Origin: Leucobacter aridicollis | Lineage (GTDB): Bacteria; Actinomycetota; Actinomycetes; Actinomycetales; Microbacteriaceae | NCBI RefSeq assembly: GCF_013409595.1 | Contig: NZ_JACCBD010000001.1 | Location: 2,728,001-2,792,000, forward strand | Reading direction: 5' to 3' | Length of the DNA stretch: 64,000 bases | Shown: positions 8,986 through 17,111 of the stretch, in pieces | How positions within the stretch are numbered: position 1 is the first letter of the stretch | Layout of the letters: each line of letters begins with the position of its first letter | Program-made: the position numbers and the translations under genes | The notes under the pieces: generated by a model | What the model saw: the letters and a program-made list of their open reading frames with translations, nothing else | What the model was told of the DNA's origin: nothing | Database searches by the model: none

Positions 8986-9198
8986 CTAGTTTGCCGGGGG
9001 TTTCATGATTGCGCCGGTCGCCAGCCCGACAGCGAGACCCGCAGGCAGCCAGAGCCAGAACTGGGTAAAGAATCCGAGCACGAGCCCCATGACCGCTCCG
9101 ACGGCGAGGCCGAGAAAGATCTGCTTGCGACGCTGCTCTGGCGTCGGTTCTTCCCCTTTGCCCTTTGGCCGGTTCCCTGGTCGCGATGACTTACTCAT
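8986..9198 (-). CDS. Small two-helix membrane protein
   Basis: 70 aa. A charged N-terminus (residues 1-25, rich in Lys, Arg and Pro) precedes two hydrophobic segments, about 27-46 and 47-64, linked by an FWLWLP turn, with a PPAN tail. The ATG at 9198 overlaps the TGA of the upstream EamA-CYTH gene as ATGA, so translation is probably coupled. I do not recognise a family with a known function. The overlap suggests it works with, or stabilises, the upstream membrane protein. Confidence 0.7.
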   Translation of the reverse strand: MSKSSRPGNRPKGKGEEPTPEQRRKQIFLGLAVGAVMGLVLGFFTQFWLWLPAGLAVGLATGAIMKPPAN

Positions 9199-10775
9199 GC
9201 GCCCAGCCTACGCGCGGTCGCGCGGTCCAGCCTGTCCATCTCCTGCAACTGCGCGACGACGTCGGCCGACGCGCCACGGGAGATGGCGACCTCAACGAGG
9301 GCGCCCATCGCTCGCGCGATCTTCGCGGTGCTCAGCGACGGCGCCGCGCCTGCTGCCTCGAGCACCTGCCCGACGGCGTCGAGCCAGCGCTCCTCGGCGC
9401 CGGGGAGCAGCTCGGCCTCCCACTCGCGCCAGGCGCGCTCCACCCGCTCCTCCCCCTGGAGTTCCGTCGCTCGCACCCTGTCGTCGGCAAGCTCGACGAC
9501 CTCCACGCCTGCGGCGTCGGTGAGTCGGATCGTGCGCCGTTCGGTCCGCAGCTCCGCGATCGGGCGGACCCGCTCGGCGGCCTCGCCGATGCGGTCGACG
9601 AGTTCGGCCGTGAGCCCAGCCGGCATCGCGTCGGCGAGCGGCCAGTGCAGCTCGCGTGTCCCGCCAGGAGTCTTCGCTTTGAGGTGCCACCCCTCGTCGC
9701 CACCGCCCTCGCGCACCCGCATCGCGAGCCCCTGCGCGGCGAGCGCACCGTCTTCGGTATCGAAGTAGCGTGCGTGTAGCTGGTGCACTTCGGCGGCGCC
9801 CAGGCCAAGCCCCACGGCCGCAAACGCGGCCGCTCCCGGCACCTCCGTCGCCGCGGGCACCTCGTACTTCCGCTCGATTTCCAGCGACTCGGTCGCGGCG
9901 AGCGCGGCAGGCTCCTCCTCGGGTGCCCGCCGCTGGCCGGCGGACCAGACGATGCCGGCGCCCGCCAGCACCACGAGCAGGATGCCCGCGAACGCGGCCG
10001 GAGTGAGCACGTCTCCAAGGAAGAGCACACCCACGAGGGTGCCTATCACCGGGTCGAACGCAAAGAACACGCCGAGAATGCGCGCCGAGGTGAGGCGCCC
10101 GGCGATCGTGTCGACCGAGAACGCGAGCGCCGTGCCGACAAGCGCCGACAGCGCAAGCAGCCCCCACTGCGCAGGCTGCACCAGGGTCACAACGGGCATG
10201 GAGAACGGCAGGGTCAGGATCGCCGCGACAGAAATCGACAGCGCGACCGACTGCAGTCCACCGTCTGATTTCCCGACGCGCGGCGCGAGCAGCGTGTAGC
10301 CGGCGAAGCTGACGCCCGCGAGCGCGCCCCACAGCAGGCCGACGGTGTCGAACGGGCCGCCGAACCCGGCGAGGAGCACGACGCCGGCAAACGCAGCGAT
10401 GGCGAGCAGCCCCTCGCGAAGCCGTCGGGAGGCAAGGAACGCGACCATGCACGGCCCGAGGAAGTCAAGCGTCGTCGCGACGCCGAGGGGAATCCGCTCG
10501 ATGGCCTGGTACAGGAACATGTTCATCGCTGCCATCGCGACGCCGTACAGCACGATCCCGAGCCACTCCTCGCGCGTCCGGCCCCGCAGCCTCGGCCGGA
10601 AGATGACGAGCATGATCGCGGCCGCAAGCAGCATCCGCAGGCCGCTCGTGCCTGCGGCTCCGAGGTCGGCAAACAGGGACAGCGAAATTGCGGCGCCAAT
10701 CTGCATGCCGATCGATCCCGTGAGAACGAGGAACATGGCACGAATCGTCGCTGACCTGTTGGGCTGTGTGTGCAT
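9195..10775 (-). CDS. EamA/DMT transporter fused to a CYTH domain
   Basis: 526 aa. Residues about 10-285 form a drug/metabolite transporter of ten hydrophobic helices (two EamA repeats; ALVGTALAFSVDT lies in the second). A short linker rich in Ala and Glu leads to a CYTH (adenylate cyclase/thiamine triphosphatase) domain from residue 298: the signature EIERKYE opens it, and KAK, RTERR and EWEAEL are the later charged strands that line the tunnel binding triphosphate and metal. CYTH proteins hydrolyse inorganic or organic triphosphates. The reading frame is continuous across the junction near 9882. Start ATG 10775 follows TAGGCT by 7 nt (probably leaderless); a longer 592-residue reading would overlap the divergent gene. 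Cargo and catalytic substrate are unknown. Confidence 0.8.
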   Translation of the reverse strand: MHTQPNRSATIRAMFLVLTGSIGMQIGAAISLSLFADLGAAGTSGLRMLLAAAIMLVIFRPRLRGRTREEWLGIVLYGVAMAAMNMFLYQAIERIPLGVATTLDFLGPCMVAFLASRRLREGLLAIAAFAGVVLLAGFGGPFDTVGLLWGALAGVSFAGYTLLAPRVGKSDGGLQSVALSISVAAILTLPFSMPVVTLVQPAQWGLLALSALVGTALAFSVDTIAGRLTSARILGVFFAFDPVIGTLVGVLFLGDVLTPAAFAGILLVVLAGAGIVWSAGQRRAPEEEPAALAATESLEIERKYEVPAATEVPGAAAFAAVGLGLGAAEVHQLHARYFDTEDGALAAQGLAMRVREGGGDEGWHLKAKTPGGTRELHWPLADAMPAGLTAELVDRIGEAAERVRPIAELRTERRTIRLTDAAGVEVVELADDRVRATELQGEERVERAWREWEAELLPGAEERWLDAVGQVLEAAGAAPSLSTAKIARAMGALVEVAISRGASADVVAQLQEMDRLDRATARRLGA

Positions 10776-10782
10776 CCTCCCA

Positions 10783-10810
10783 AGCCTAAACCCAGCGGGG
10801 TGCCTACACT
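10783..10810. promoter_or_regulatory. Divergent pair of -10 boxes for leaderless starts
   Basis: TAGGCT on the minus strand (10783-10788) lies 7 nt before ATG 10775, and TACACT on the plus strand (10805-10810) lies 7 nt before GTG 10818. The two promoters are back to back, so the genes probably share upstream control. Confidence 0.5.
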
Positions 10811-10817
10811 TAGCTTC

Positions 10818-11357
10818 GTGAGTGAGCTCGTCGAAACCGTGTCGGAAGCCGTCCGCGAGGCGGAGGCGAAACTCCGCGAGTCCGGGGTCGCGCCCGAGGC
10901 CCTCGCCGCGTTTGTTCCTGAGCGACGAAAGCTGCTCATCAGGCGGAAGCCAACGATGCAGCCGCTCGGCCATGTGTGGCGGCTCGGCACGCTCATGATC
11001 GGCGCCGACGCCGGCAGCCCACCTGCGCTATACGTCGTGGGAAAGGCGACACGGTCGGCCGCGCGACTTCACCCTGGCAACCAGTCGGTGTCGCGGGAGG
11101 AACGCCGAGACGTCGCGGCCGCGGCGCTGCACGGTGGCTACGCGGAGGGCACGCCCGTGAACTACGACGCGGTGCAGATCGCGCTCGACGAGGCGACGCT
11201 CACGTCGCTCGCCCCCGAGCTGCCGCTCGGGCTCGTCGACGGTGAGATTCGAGTCCGGTGGCGGGCAGGCGCCCCACTCGACGGCGCCCAGACGCTCAGG
11301 GCATACCTGCGGGAGCGATCGGAGCTGCTGGCGCACCCGCCGCAGGGCGCGAGCTAG
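10818..11357 (+). CDS. Conserved hypothetical protein
   Basis: 179 aa soluble protein, no signal peptide or membrane segment. The N-terminus is helical and acidic (VSEAVREAEAKLRESG), and FVPERRKLLIRRKPTMQPLG gives a basic patch. The rest is mixed, with no catalytic motif I recognise. Start taken at GTG 10818, 7 nt after TACACT, so probably leaderless; a start at 10770 would run through the divergent promoter. Divergent from the EamA-CYTH gene. Confidence 0.65.
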   Translation: MSELVETVSEAVREAEAKLRESGVAPEALAAFVPERRKLLIRRKPTMQPLGHVWRLGTLMIGADAGSPPALYVVGKATRSAARLHPGNQSVSREERRDVAAAALHGGYAEGTPVNYDAVQIALDEATLTSLAPELPLGLVDGEIRVRWRAGAPLDGAQTLRAYLRERSELLAHPPQGAS

Positions 11358-11474
11358 GCGCGGCGCGCTCGGCCGATAACCCTTGGATCGGCACGTCGTC
11401 TGCCGGATCCGGCCCCGTCCGGCATACATACCGCCGATCGCATATGGGCCGAGCGTCACTCCGACCGGAGCCAG

Positions 11475-11933
11475 CTATTCCTCTTCGTCGTCACCGTCTT
11501 CTTCATCGTCGTCAGACTCGCTGTCTTCGTCCCCGGACTCGTCGTCTTGGTCGTCGTCGTCTTCGTCTTCGTCTTCAGGGTCGTCCTCCCCCGCAAGCCT
11601 GGCCTCGAGCTCGGCAAGCTCGGCGCGGACCGCCTCGAGCACGTCGGGCTCGTCTTCCCACAGCTCAAGGAACTCCGATTCGGGGTCGGCCATCTCGGAG
11701 AGCAGCTCGATGGCGCGCTCGAGGTGGTCGTCAAGCCGCTCGAGGTCTCCCGGCCACACGGTGCTGTGCCCGAGCACGGCAAGCAGGTAGCCCGCGGCGC
11801 GGATGCGATCGTAGTCATCGTCATACTTCAACGCCTCGTCGATGTGGCCGTCGATGTCAATTCCCTGAAACACTTCAGCAAACCAATCGGCCGCTCCGTC
11901 GTTGTCCCATGGCTGGTTTCCCCAGGCTCCCAT
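11475..11933 (-). CDS. DUF4259-like protein with long acidic tail
   Basis: 152 aa. It opens with the MGAWGNQPWDNDGAADW signature of DUF4259-type proteins, then a helical region (YDRIRAAGYLLAVLG, LERAIELLSEM). From about residue 107 it is almost pure Asp, Glu and Ser to the end. Start at ATG 11933 with AGGAGG upstream. Family function is not established; such proteins are often found beside immunity or toxin genes, but none is visible here. The tail is predicted disordered and could mimic nucleic acid or bind cations. Confidence 0.75.
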   Translation of the reverse strand: MGAWGNQPWDNDGAADWFAEVFQGIDIDGHIDEALKYDDDYDRIRAAGYLLAVLGHSTVWPGDLERLDDHLERAIELLSEMADPESEFLELWEDEPDVLEAVRAELAELEARLAGEDDPEDEDEDDDDQDDESGDEDSESDDDEEDGDDEEE

Positions 11934-12075
11934 GCGATTCCGCCCTCCTGTGCCCAGACTCTCCGGGTGTCGCACCATTGTCGCGCACCGGGCCCGGCCG
12001 CCGCGACCTCCCGACGGTGAATTTCCCGCAAAACTTGCGTCTGCCGGGCGCCGCGATCCTGATCGCTGGAGGCGC

Positions 12076-13146
12076 CTACCCCTGACTGCCCGGGACGCCG
12101 GGCATCGCGAGCCGGCTCATCGTCTGCGCGACCTGCGCCGATGATTGCCCGCCAAGGAGCGCAAGAATCAGCAGCAGGCGCGCCTTCGTCGGGGCGAGGT
12201 CGCCGACGACGATCTCCCAGCCCAGCTTCGCGACCGCGCTCCCAGCGCCCGAGCGGGACACGCACACCACCGGCAGCCCATTCTCGGCCGCTCGGCCCGC
12301 CGCCGCGGCGAGATCTTGCGAGATCGCGCCAAGCCCCATGCCCGCGATAACGAGCCCGCGCACTCCGGCGGCGACGTACGCGTCGACCGCTTCGCCACCG
12401 CCGCCCGGATAGGAGACGAGAATCTCGACCCTGGGCAGCTCCGCCGCCGTGGCGCATCCTGCGAGGTTGACGAGGGGCTCGGCCGGATCGCCTGGCGGAC
12501 GGACCACGTGACGGTGCAGCACGACGGAGCCACCAAACAGGTAGCCGATGGGACCCGAAGCGGGGCTCTCAAACGGATCGGGAAGGGTGGAATGGCGTTT
12601 CACCACATCCCGCGCGGCGTGCAGCAGGTCTCCGAACACCACGACAACGCCCTGACCCGCCGTCACTCCACTCGCCGCGACCCTGATCGCCGCCAACAGA
12701 TTGGCGGGACCGTCAGCACCGTGCACGAGGCGCGTTGGCGGTGACGGTCGTTCGGGGTCGCGCACGGCAAACGGCCGCATGGACCCCGTGACGATGACCG
12801 GGCGGTTTGCGGGGACGGTGAGGTCGAGCCAGTAGGCGATCTCCTCGAGTGCATCGCTGCCGCTCGTCACCACGACTGCGTCAGCGGTCGAGAGAGCGTC
12901 GTTGACGGCCTCCGACACCCTGACGAGGTCTGCGATGCTGAGCGTGCTTGACCCACTCGCGAGCACCTGTTCACCGTCGAGCTCGGCGACGCTCAGCAGC
13001 TCTGGCCGGAGATACTCGAGCAGCTCGTCGACGTGAAACCCTGGGGCTCCGTAGGTGAGGAGATCGTCCGGGGCGAGCGTCGAACTCGCGATGGTCCCGC
13101 CTAGGCCGACGACGGCAACGTGCGGCAAGGGTGGGTCCTGCGTCAT
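12076..13146 (-). CDS. Asparaginase-family amidohydrolase
   Basis: 356 aa, about the usual length for bacterial type I/II L-asparaginase, which hydrolyses asparagine to aspartate and ammonia. The first catalytic Thr motif GGTIAS is at residues 16-21. The second motif reads VTSGSDALEE where TxGTDTxEE is typical, so the second Thr is replaced by Ser and substrate range may differ. No signal peptide, so cytosolic. Its ATG shares one base with the TGA of the MmgE/PrpD gene (TGATG), the last of four tightly joined genes. I infer a role in the same catabolic route, removing the amide of an asparagine-like product. Confidence 0.85.
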   Translation of the reverse strand: MTQDPPLPHVAVVGLGGTIASSTLAPDDLLTYGAPGFHVDELLEYLRPELLSVAELDGEQVLASGSSTLSIADLVRVSEAVNDALSTADAVVVTSGSDALEEIAYWLDLTVPANRPVIVTGSMRPFAVRDPERPSPPTRLVHGADGPANLLAAIRVAASGVTAGQGVVVVFGDLLHAARDVVKRHSTLPDPFESPASGPIGYLFGGSVVLHRHVVRPPGDPAEPLVNLAGCATAAELPRVEILVSYPGGGGEAVDAYVAAGVRGLVIAGMGLGAISQDLAAAAGRAAENGLPVVCVSRSGAGSAVAKLGWEIVVGDLAPTKARLLLILALLGGQSSAQVAQTMSRLAMPGVPGSQG

Positions 13147-14513
13147 CAGCCTGCTCCATTCCTCGGGTCGGATGCCGCCCGCAGCAACCGTTCAATTGCA
13201 TCGATGTTAGGCGACTCGGCGAGCCGCAGGACCGCGTCGTAGTGCGAGTCCGCAAGGTTCGACAGCGACGTGAACTTGCGGCGCTTCTCCCATGGCGCGA
13301 ACGGCTCGCTCACCGCCCCGCGGGCGACCTCGCGCTGCCGGTCGAGCCTCCGGCCGTCTGTGAGGGTGAGTTCGACCCGGTGCGGGGTGCGGCCTTGGTC
13401 AAGCATGATCCGCTCAGCCTCCTCGGACCAGGTCCGAACCGAGATCCTGTCGAAGAGTGGATGGCTGCGCCGCTCGCGCACCCTCGCGGGTTCGAAGTCC
13501 GACATCGAGACCGTCCCACCCTCGAGCGCCGCCGTGAGGGCGTACTGCATCGAGAACCTCGCCTGGGTCGGATTCTCGGGGTGGGTGTACGGCAGGTTCG
13601 CGGCGTTCGGACGGAGCACTGTCACCACGATCTCTGCGACGTCGGCTGCGGCGAAGCTGTGCTCGCGGAGCAGATCGACTACCGCGTCGATCGCGAGGTG
13701 GGTCGATCCGCAGCACGGGTACAGCTTCGGGAACAGGCCGGGCTGTTCGATCGCGTGCACGGCGGAGGTGTCGATCGGTTCCGCCGGCCAGTCTGCACTC
13801 GGAGCGCCGTAGAGCGCCGCGAAGCCGCGCTCCCCCTCGAGGATGTCCGCACGCCCGGTAACCCCGGCCTCAGCGAACAGGGCCGCCTCGACTGAGCTGC
13901 GCGCTGCGAACCCGGCGTGAACGGGCTTCACTGGGGTGCCGAACTGCCGTTTCAGGCCGCTCGCGCTGCTCACGGCGACGCTCATTGCTGCGGTGGTTCG
14001 GCCGGCGTCGAGCCCGAGCAGGTGCGCCACCGCCGCCGCGCCCCCGATCGGTCCGATCGTTGAGGTCGCGTGCCATCCTGCCGTGTAGTGCTTCGCGGCA
14101 ACCTCGCGCCCGATCTCACGCTGCACCTGAAGGCCGACAAGATAGGCGTCGAGCAGCGCCGGGCCGTCCGCGTCCGCCAGGCGCGCGGTGGCGAGCAGGG
14201 CGGGCACGAGCACGGCACTGGCGTGCGTCGCTGCTCCGATGAAGTTGTCGTCGAGGTCCAGCGCGTGTGCGGCGGTGCCGTTGACGAGGGCCGCCGAGCC
14301 CGGGGCGCGCATCCCGCCATCGACGCATATCGCGGACTCCCGCGGGTCTGCCTGCGCCGCGACCGCGAGCGCGCCGAGTGTCGACACATCCGAGGCGCCG
14401 GCGATCATGCATGCGAGCGTGTCGGCGAAGGCGTCAGCCGCCGCCGCGCGACGCGGCGCGCTGACTGGCGCACCAGACGTGATCCAGTCGGCGATGCGTT
14501 CCAGCGCTGTCAC
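13146..14513 (-). CDS. MmgE/PrpD family protein
   Basis: 455 aa, full family length. The N-terminal helical domain has NGTAAHALDLDDNF, the conserved active-site segment, and HASAVLVPALLA follows; CCGSTHLAIDA and HPENPTQARFSMQYAL are later family landmarks. Members include 2-methylcitrate dehydratase, cis-aconitate decarboxylase and iminodisuccinate epimerase. No other methylcitrate-cycle gene (prpB, prpC) is nearby, while an asparaginase and an M20 hydrolase are, so a role with N-substituted aspartate-type or related dicarboxylic compounds is more likely. GTG start 14513 overlaps the TGA of the upstream M20 gene by GTGA. Confidence 0.88.
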   Translation of the reverse strand: MTALERIADWITSGAPVSAPRRAAAADAFADTLACMIAGASDVSTLGALAVAAQADPRESAICVDGGMRAPGSAALVNGTAAHALDLDDNFIGAATHASAVLVPALLATARLADADGPALLDAYLVGLQVQREIGREVAAKHYTAGWHATSTIGPIGGAAAVAHLLGLDAGRTTAAMSVAVSSASGLKRQFGTPVKPVHAGFAARSSVEAALFAEAGVTGRADILEGERGFAALYGAPSADWPAEPIDTSAVHAIEQPGLFPKLYPCCGSTHLAIDAVVDLLREHSFAAADVAEIVVTVLRPNAANLPYTHPENPTQARFSMQYALTAALEGGTVSMSDFEPARVRERRSHPLFDRISVRTWSEEAERIMLDQGRTPHRVELTLTDGRRLDRQREVARGAVSEPFAPWEKRRKFTSLSNLADSHYDAVLRLAESPNIDAIERLLRAASDPRNGAG

Positions 14514-15712
14514 GCGTCTACCCTCGTCCGATCACCGAGCGCGCGCCATCCCCTGGCAAGCCAGCCCTCCGCTAGCGCCGCGAGCGCGACCGCCTGATCG
14601 TCGAGGACCGCGTCGTCGAACACGACCCGAGGCGAGTGGTTCGGCGCCGCTGTGCTCGGCTCGACCCCGTCGGGAGACGCGCCGAGCATGAAGATCGTGC
14701 TGGGTACGCGCTCCGCCACGTACGCGAAGTCTTCCGACCCCATAATCGGCTGCGGGAGCTCGGCGACCCGCTCGGCACCAAGGAGCTCTGCGAGTTCGGC
14801 GACGGCCCACTCGGTCGCGGCCCCGTCGTTAACGGTGACCGGGTAGTCGATATTCAGGGACACCTCGGCGGTCATCCCATGTGCGCGAGCCAGTCCCTCA
14901 AGTTCTTCGACGAGATCGGATCCTACCCGCGCAAGCGTCGCCGCCGAGAAGTTACGGACCGTCGCCGCCAGCTCGACGCTCTCCGGAATCACATTGATCG
15001 CGTCGCCCGCCCGGATCACTGTTGGCGTGATGATCGCGGGGTCGAAGGGGTCGAGCCGTCGCGCCGTGAATGACTGCATCACGCCGACGGCCTCTGCGGC
15101 AACCGGAATCGGGTTTCGGGCGGTGTGCGGCTGGGAGCCATGTCCGCCCTGGCCGACGATCCTCACCCGGAGTTCGTTGCTGCCCGCGAGCGTGGGGCCA
15201 GAGCGCGTGAGGAACGTTCCACGCACCCCCGGGCTCACGTGCACAGCGAACGCCGCCCCCACCCTGGGACCGGCCGCGTCGAGGACACCCTCGGCGAGCA
15301 TGATCCGCGCGCCGCCAAGCCGTTCCTCGCCAGGCTGAAACATGAACACGACATCTCCCTCGAGGTCGTCACGGCGCGCAGCGAGCATTCGTGCGGCCCC
15401 TACGAGGCCCGCCATGTGCAGGTCGTGGCCGCACGCGTGCATCGCGCCAGGGCGTTCTGAAGCGTACTCAAGCCCGGCTGGTTCGGCGACGGGGAGAGCG
15501 TCCATGTCGGCCCGAAGCAGGACGGCGCGCCCCGTCGGGTTGCCGCGAAGCACTCCGACGATGGAGCTCAGCTGCTCAGAAAAGCTGAGCTCGATGTCGA
15601 GCGGTGCGAGTTCGCGCTCGATGCGCTCGCGGGTGTCGGGCAGATGCAGCCCGACTTCCGGGTGCCTGTGCAGCTCTCTTCTGAGTTGCTGCAGGGGTGT
15701 GGGGAGTGTCAC
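14510..15712 (-). CDS. M20-family amidohydrolase (HipO/AbgB/IAA-amino-acid hydrolase type)
   Basis: 400 aa cytosolic metallohydrolase that removes acyl groups from N-acyl amino acids. The dinuclear metal site is visible: MHACGHDLHM near residues 91-100, QPGEE, and IMGSEDFAY towards the C-terminus; the dimerisation lid lies between. Start taken at GTG 15712, which overlaps the TGA of the MFS gene as GTGA; longer in-frame starts run against the MFS coding sequence. In an operon with a carboxylate-type transporter, MmgE/PrpD and asparaginase, it probably performs the first cytosolic step on the imported conjugate. Confidence 0.9.
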   Translation of the reverse strand: MTLPTPLQQLRRELHRHPEVGLHLPDTRERIERELAPLDIELSFSEQLSSIVGVLRGNPTGRAVLLRADMDALPVAEPAGLEYASERPGAMHACGHDLHMAGLVGAARMLAARRDDLEGDVVFMFQPGEERLGGARIMLAEGVLDAAGPRVGAAFAVHVSPGVRGTFLTRSGPTLAGSNELRVRIVGQGGHGSQPHTARNPIPVAAEAVGVMQSFTARRLDPFDPAIITPTVIRAGDAINVIPESVELAATVRNFSAATLARVGSDLVEELEGLARAHGMTAEVSLNIDYPVTVNDGAATEWAVAELAELLGAERVAELPQPIMGSEDFAYVAERVPSTIFMLGASPDGVEPSTAAPNHSPRVVFDDAVLDDQAVALAALAEGWLARGWRALGDRTRVDA

Positions 15713-16998
15713 TGCTGCGCCTCCTGGGCCACGAGCTTCGTACGCTGGGCGAATGCGTCGACGGACTGGGGCGCGATGATCGCCATCACGATGGCGAGCA
15801 CCGCTCCGACACCCAGGAAGAGGAAGGCCGAGGTGTAGCCGTAGCTGTCGAGCAGGATCCCCATGGCGAGCGGCGCGACGATGCCCGCGAGCTGGCCGCC
15901 GAAGTTCACGATGGAGAACGCGCTTCCCGAGAGCTGCGTCGACAGTGCCTTCAGCGGCACGGACACGACCGGGACGTTGCAGAGCCCGCAGCCGAAGATC
16001 GCGATGCACTCGAAGATGATGAACATCGTCAGCGACTCCGAGGTGGCCATGAGGATGATCGCGACGAGGCTCACGGCCATTGCCGGGGCGACGATCTTCG
16101 CGCTCGCGCCGCCGAGCCTGTCGGTGAGGCGGCCGCCAACGTAGATGCCGACCGCGATGCAGAGCGCGGGCAGCGCGAGGAGCAGGCTTGAGCTGCCCAC
16201 GTCAATGCCACGGACCTGCTGCAGGTACGACGGCATCCAGGTCACGACGCCCCAGGTGATGAGGTTGCTGCTGAAGAACATCGCGGCGAAGATCATCATG
16301 GTCGGGTTGCGAACGAGGGCACGGACCTGGCGCCACTGCTCTGCGCGGGCCGCCGCGCTCTCCGCGGACGGCTTGGGCACCTCCACCCTCAGTTTGGGGA
16401 GCAGGAAGAGCAGGAAGAAGCTGAGCACCCCGAGTCCCGCCATCGCGATAAACGTGCCCCGCCACCCGAGCAGCACAACGACGGGCGGAATCACGAGGTA
16501 GCCGACGAGCGACCCGATGCCGTTCGAGGCCGAGACGATCCCCTGCGCCGTCATCCGCTGATTCGGCGTCGTACGCTCTGCGAGGATCTTCGCCGCGGCG
16601 CTCGGGAACGGGGCCTGCGCGGCACCGAACAGCACGCGAATGGTGAACAGCACGCCGAAGCTGCTGACGAGGCCCGACAGCGCGGTGAACGCCGACCACG
16701 TGAGCATTGCGACGCCAGCGATCGGGCGGCCGCCGAACCGATCCGTGAGCATCCCTCCCGGGACCTGTGCGAAGGCGTAGGCGAAAAAGAACCCGGAGGC
16801 GAGCAGGCCGAGCTGGGTGTTATTGAGTTCGAGGTCTGCGCCGATGAGGGGCAGCACGATCGTGATCACGAGACGGTCGATGTAGTCCACGATCCACGCG
16901 GCGAACAGGATCGCGACGGTGAACTTCACGGAACGCGGCAGCGGCGCACGCTTCTCCTTGACCACCGCGTCGGTGCGTTGGGCTGTGTCCTCTGACAT
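15709..16998 (-). CDS. MFS transporter, ACS-like (organic anion symporter)
   Basis: 429 aa with about 12 hydrophobic helices in two halves. The first helix pair has the anion:cation symporter pattern DYIDRL ... FAYAFAQVPGGMLTDRFGGRP, and a long basic loop (PKLRVEVPKPSAESAAARA) separates the halves. This family imports carboxylates such as sugar acids, phthalate or hydroxybenzoates. Start at ATG 16998 because GAAGGAGA precedes it; the longer reading from 17112 runs into the divergent lrp-like promoter. It is the first gene of a four-gene operon. Confidence 0.88.
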   Translation of the reverse strand: MSEDTAQRTDAVVKEKRAPLPRSVKFTVAILFAAWIVDYIDRLVITIVLPLIGADLELNNTQLGLLASGFFFAYAFAQVPGGMLTDRFGGRPIAGVAMLTWSAFTALSGLVSSFGVLFTIRVLFGAAQAPFPSAAAKILAERTTPNQRMTAQGIVSASNGIGSLVGYLVIPPVVVLLGWRGTFIAMAGLGVLSFFLLFLLPKLRVEVPKPSAESAAARAEQWRQVRALVRNPTMMIFAAMFFSSNLITWGVVTWMPSYLQQVRGIDVGSSSLLLALPALCIAVGIYVGGRLTDRLGGASAKIVAPAMAVSLVAIILMATSESLTMFIIFECIAIFGCGLCNVPVVSVPLKALSTQLSGSAFSIVNFGGQLAGIVAPLAMGILLDSYGYTSAFLFLGVGAVLAIVMAIIAPQSVDAFAQRTKLVAQEAQQ

Positions 16999-17099
16999 GT
17001 TTTCTCCTTCGAAAATGTTGCGTTGCCGCACGAGGGTGTTGAGCAGAACACAGCATAGAAACCGTCCGAGAGCATGGAGCGCTTCGCAAGATTTATGCA

Positions 17100-17105
17100 T
17101 ATTAT
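17100..17105 (+). promoter_or_regulatory. -10 box for the double-Lrp regulator, inside an AT-rich palindromic stretch
   Basis: TATTAT ends 6 nt before ATG 17112. It lies in an AT-rich stretch around TTATGCATATTA in the divergent promoter region (16999-17111), a plausible Lrp-type binding site controlling both directions. Confidence 0.45.
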
Positions 17106-17111
17106 GGTCCA

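Noticed and set aside
13146..14510. Methylcitrate cycle dehydratase (PrpD proper)
   Set aside because: No prpB, prpC or related gene is adjacent; the operon partners are an N-acyl hydrolase and asparaginase.
15713..16009. N-terminal extension of the M20 amidohydrolase
   Set aside because: It lies entirely inside the MFS coding sequence in another frame; GTG 15712 with GTGA overlap is the natural start.
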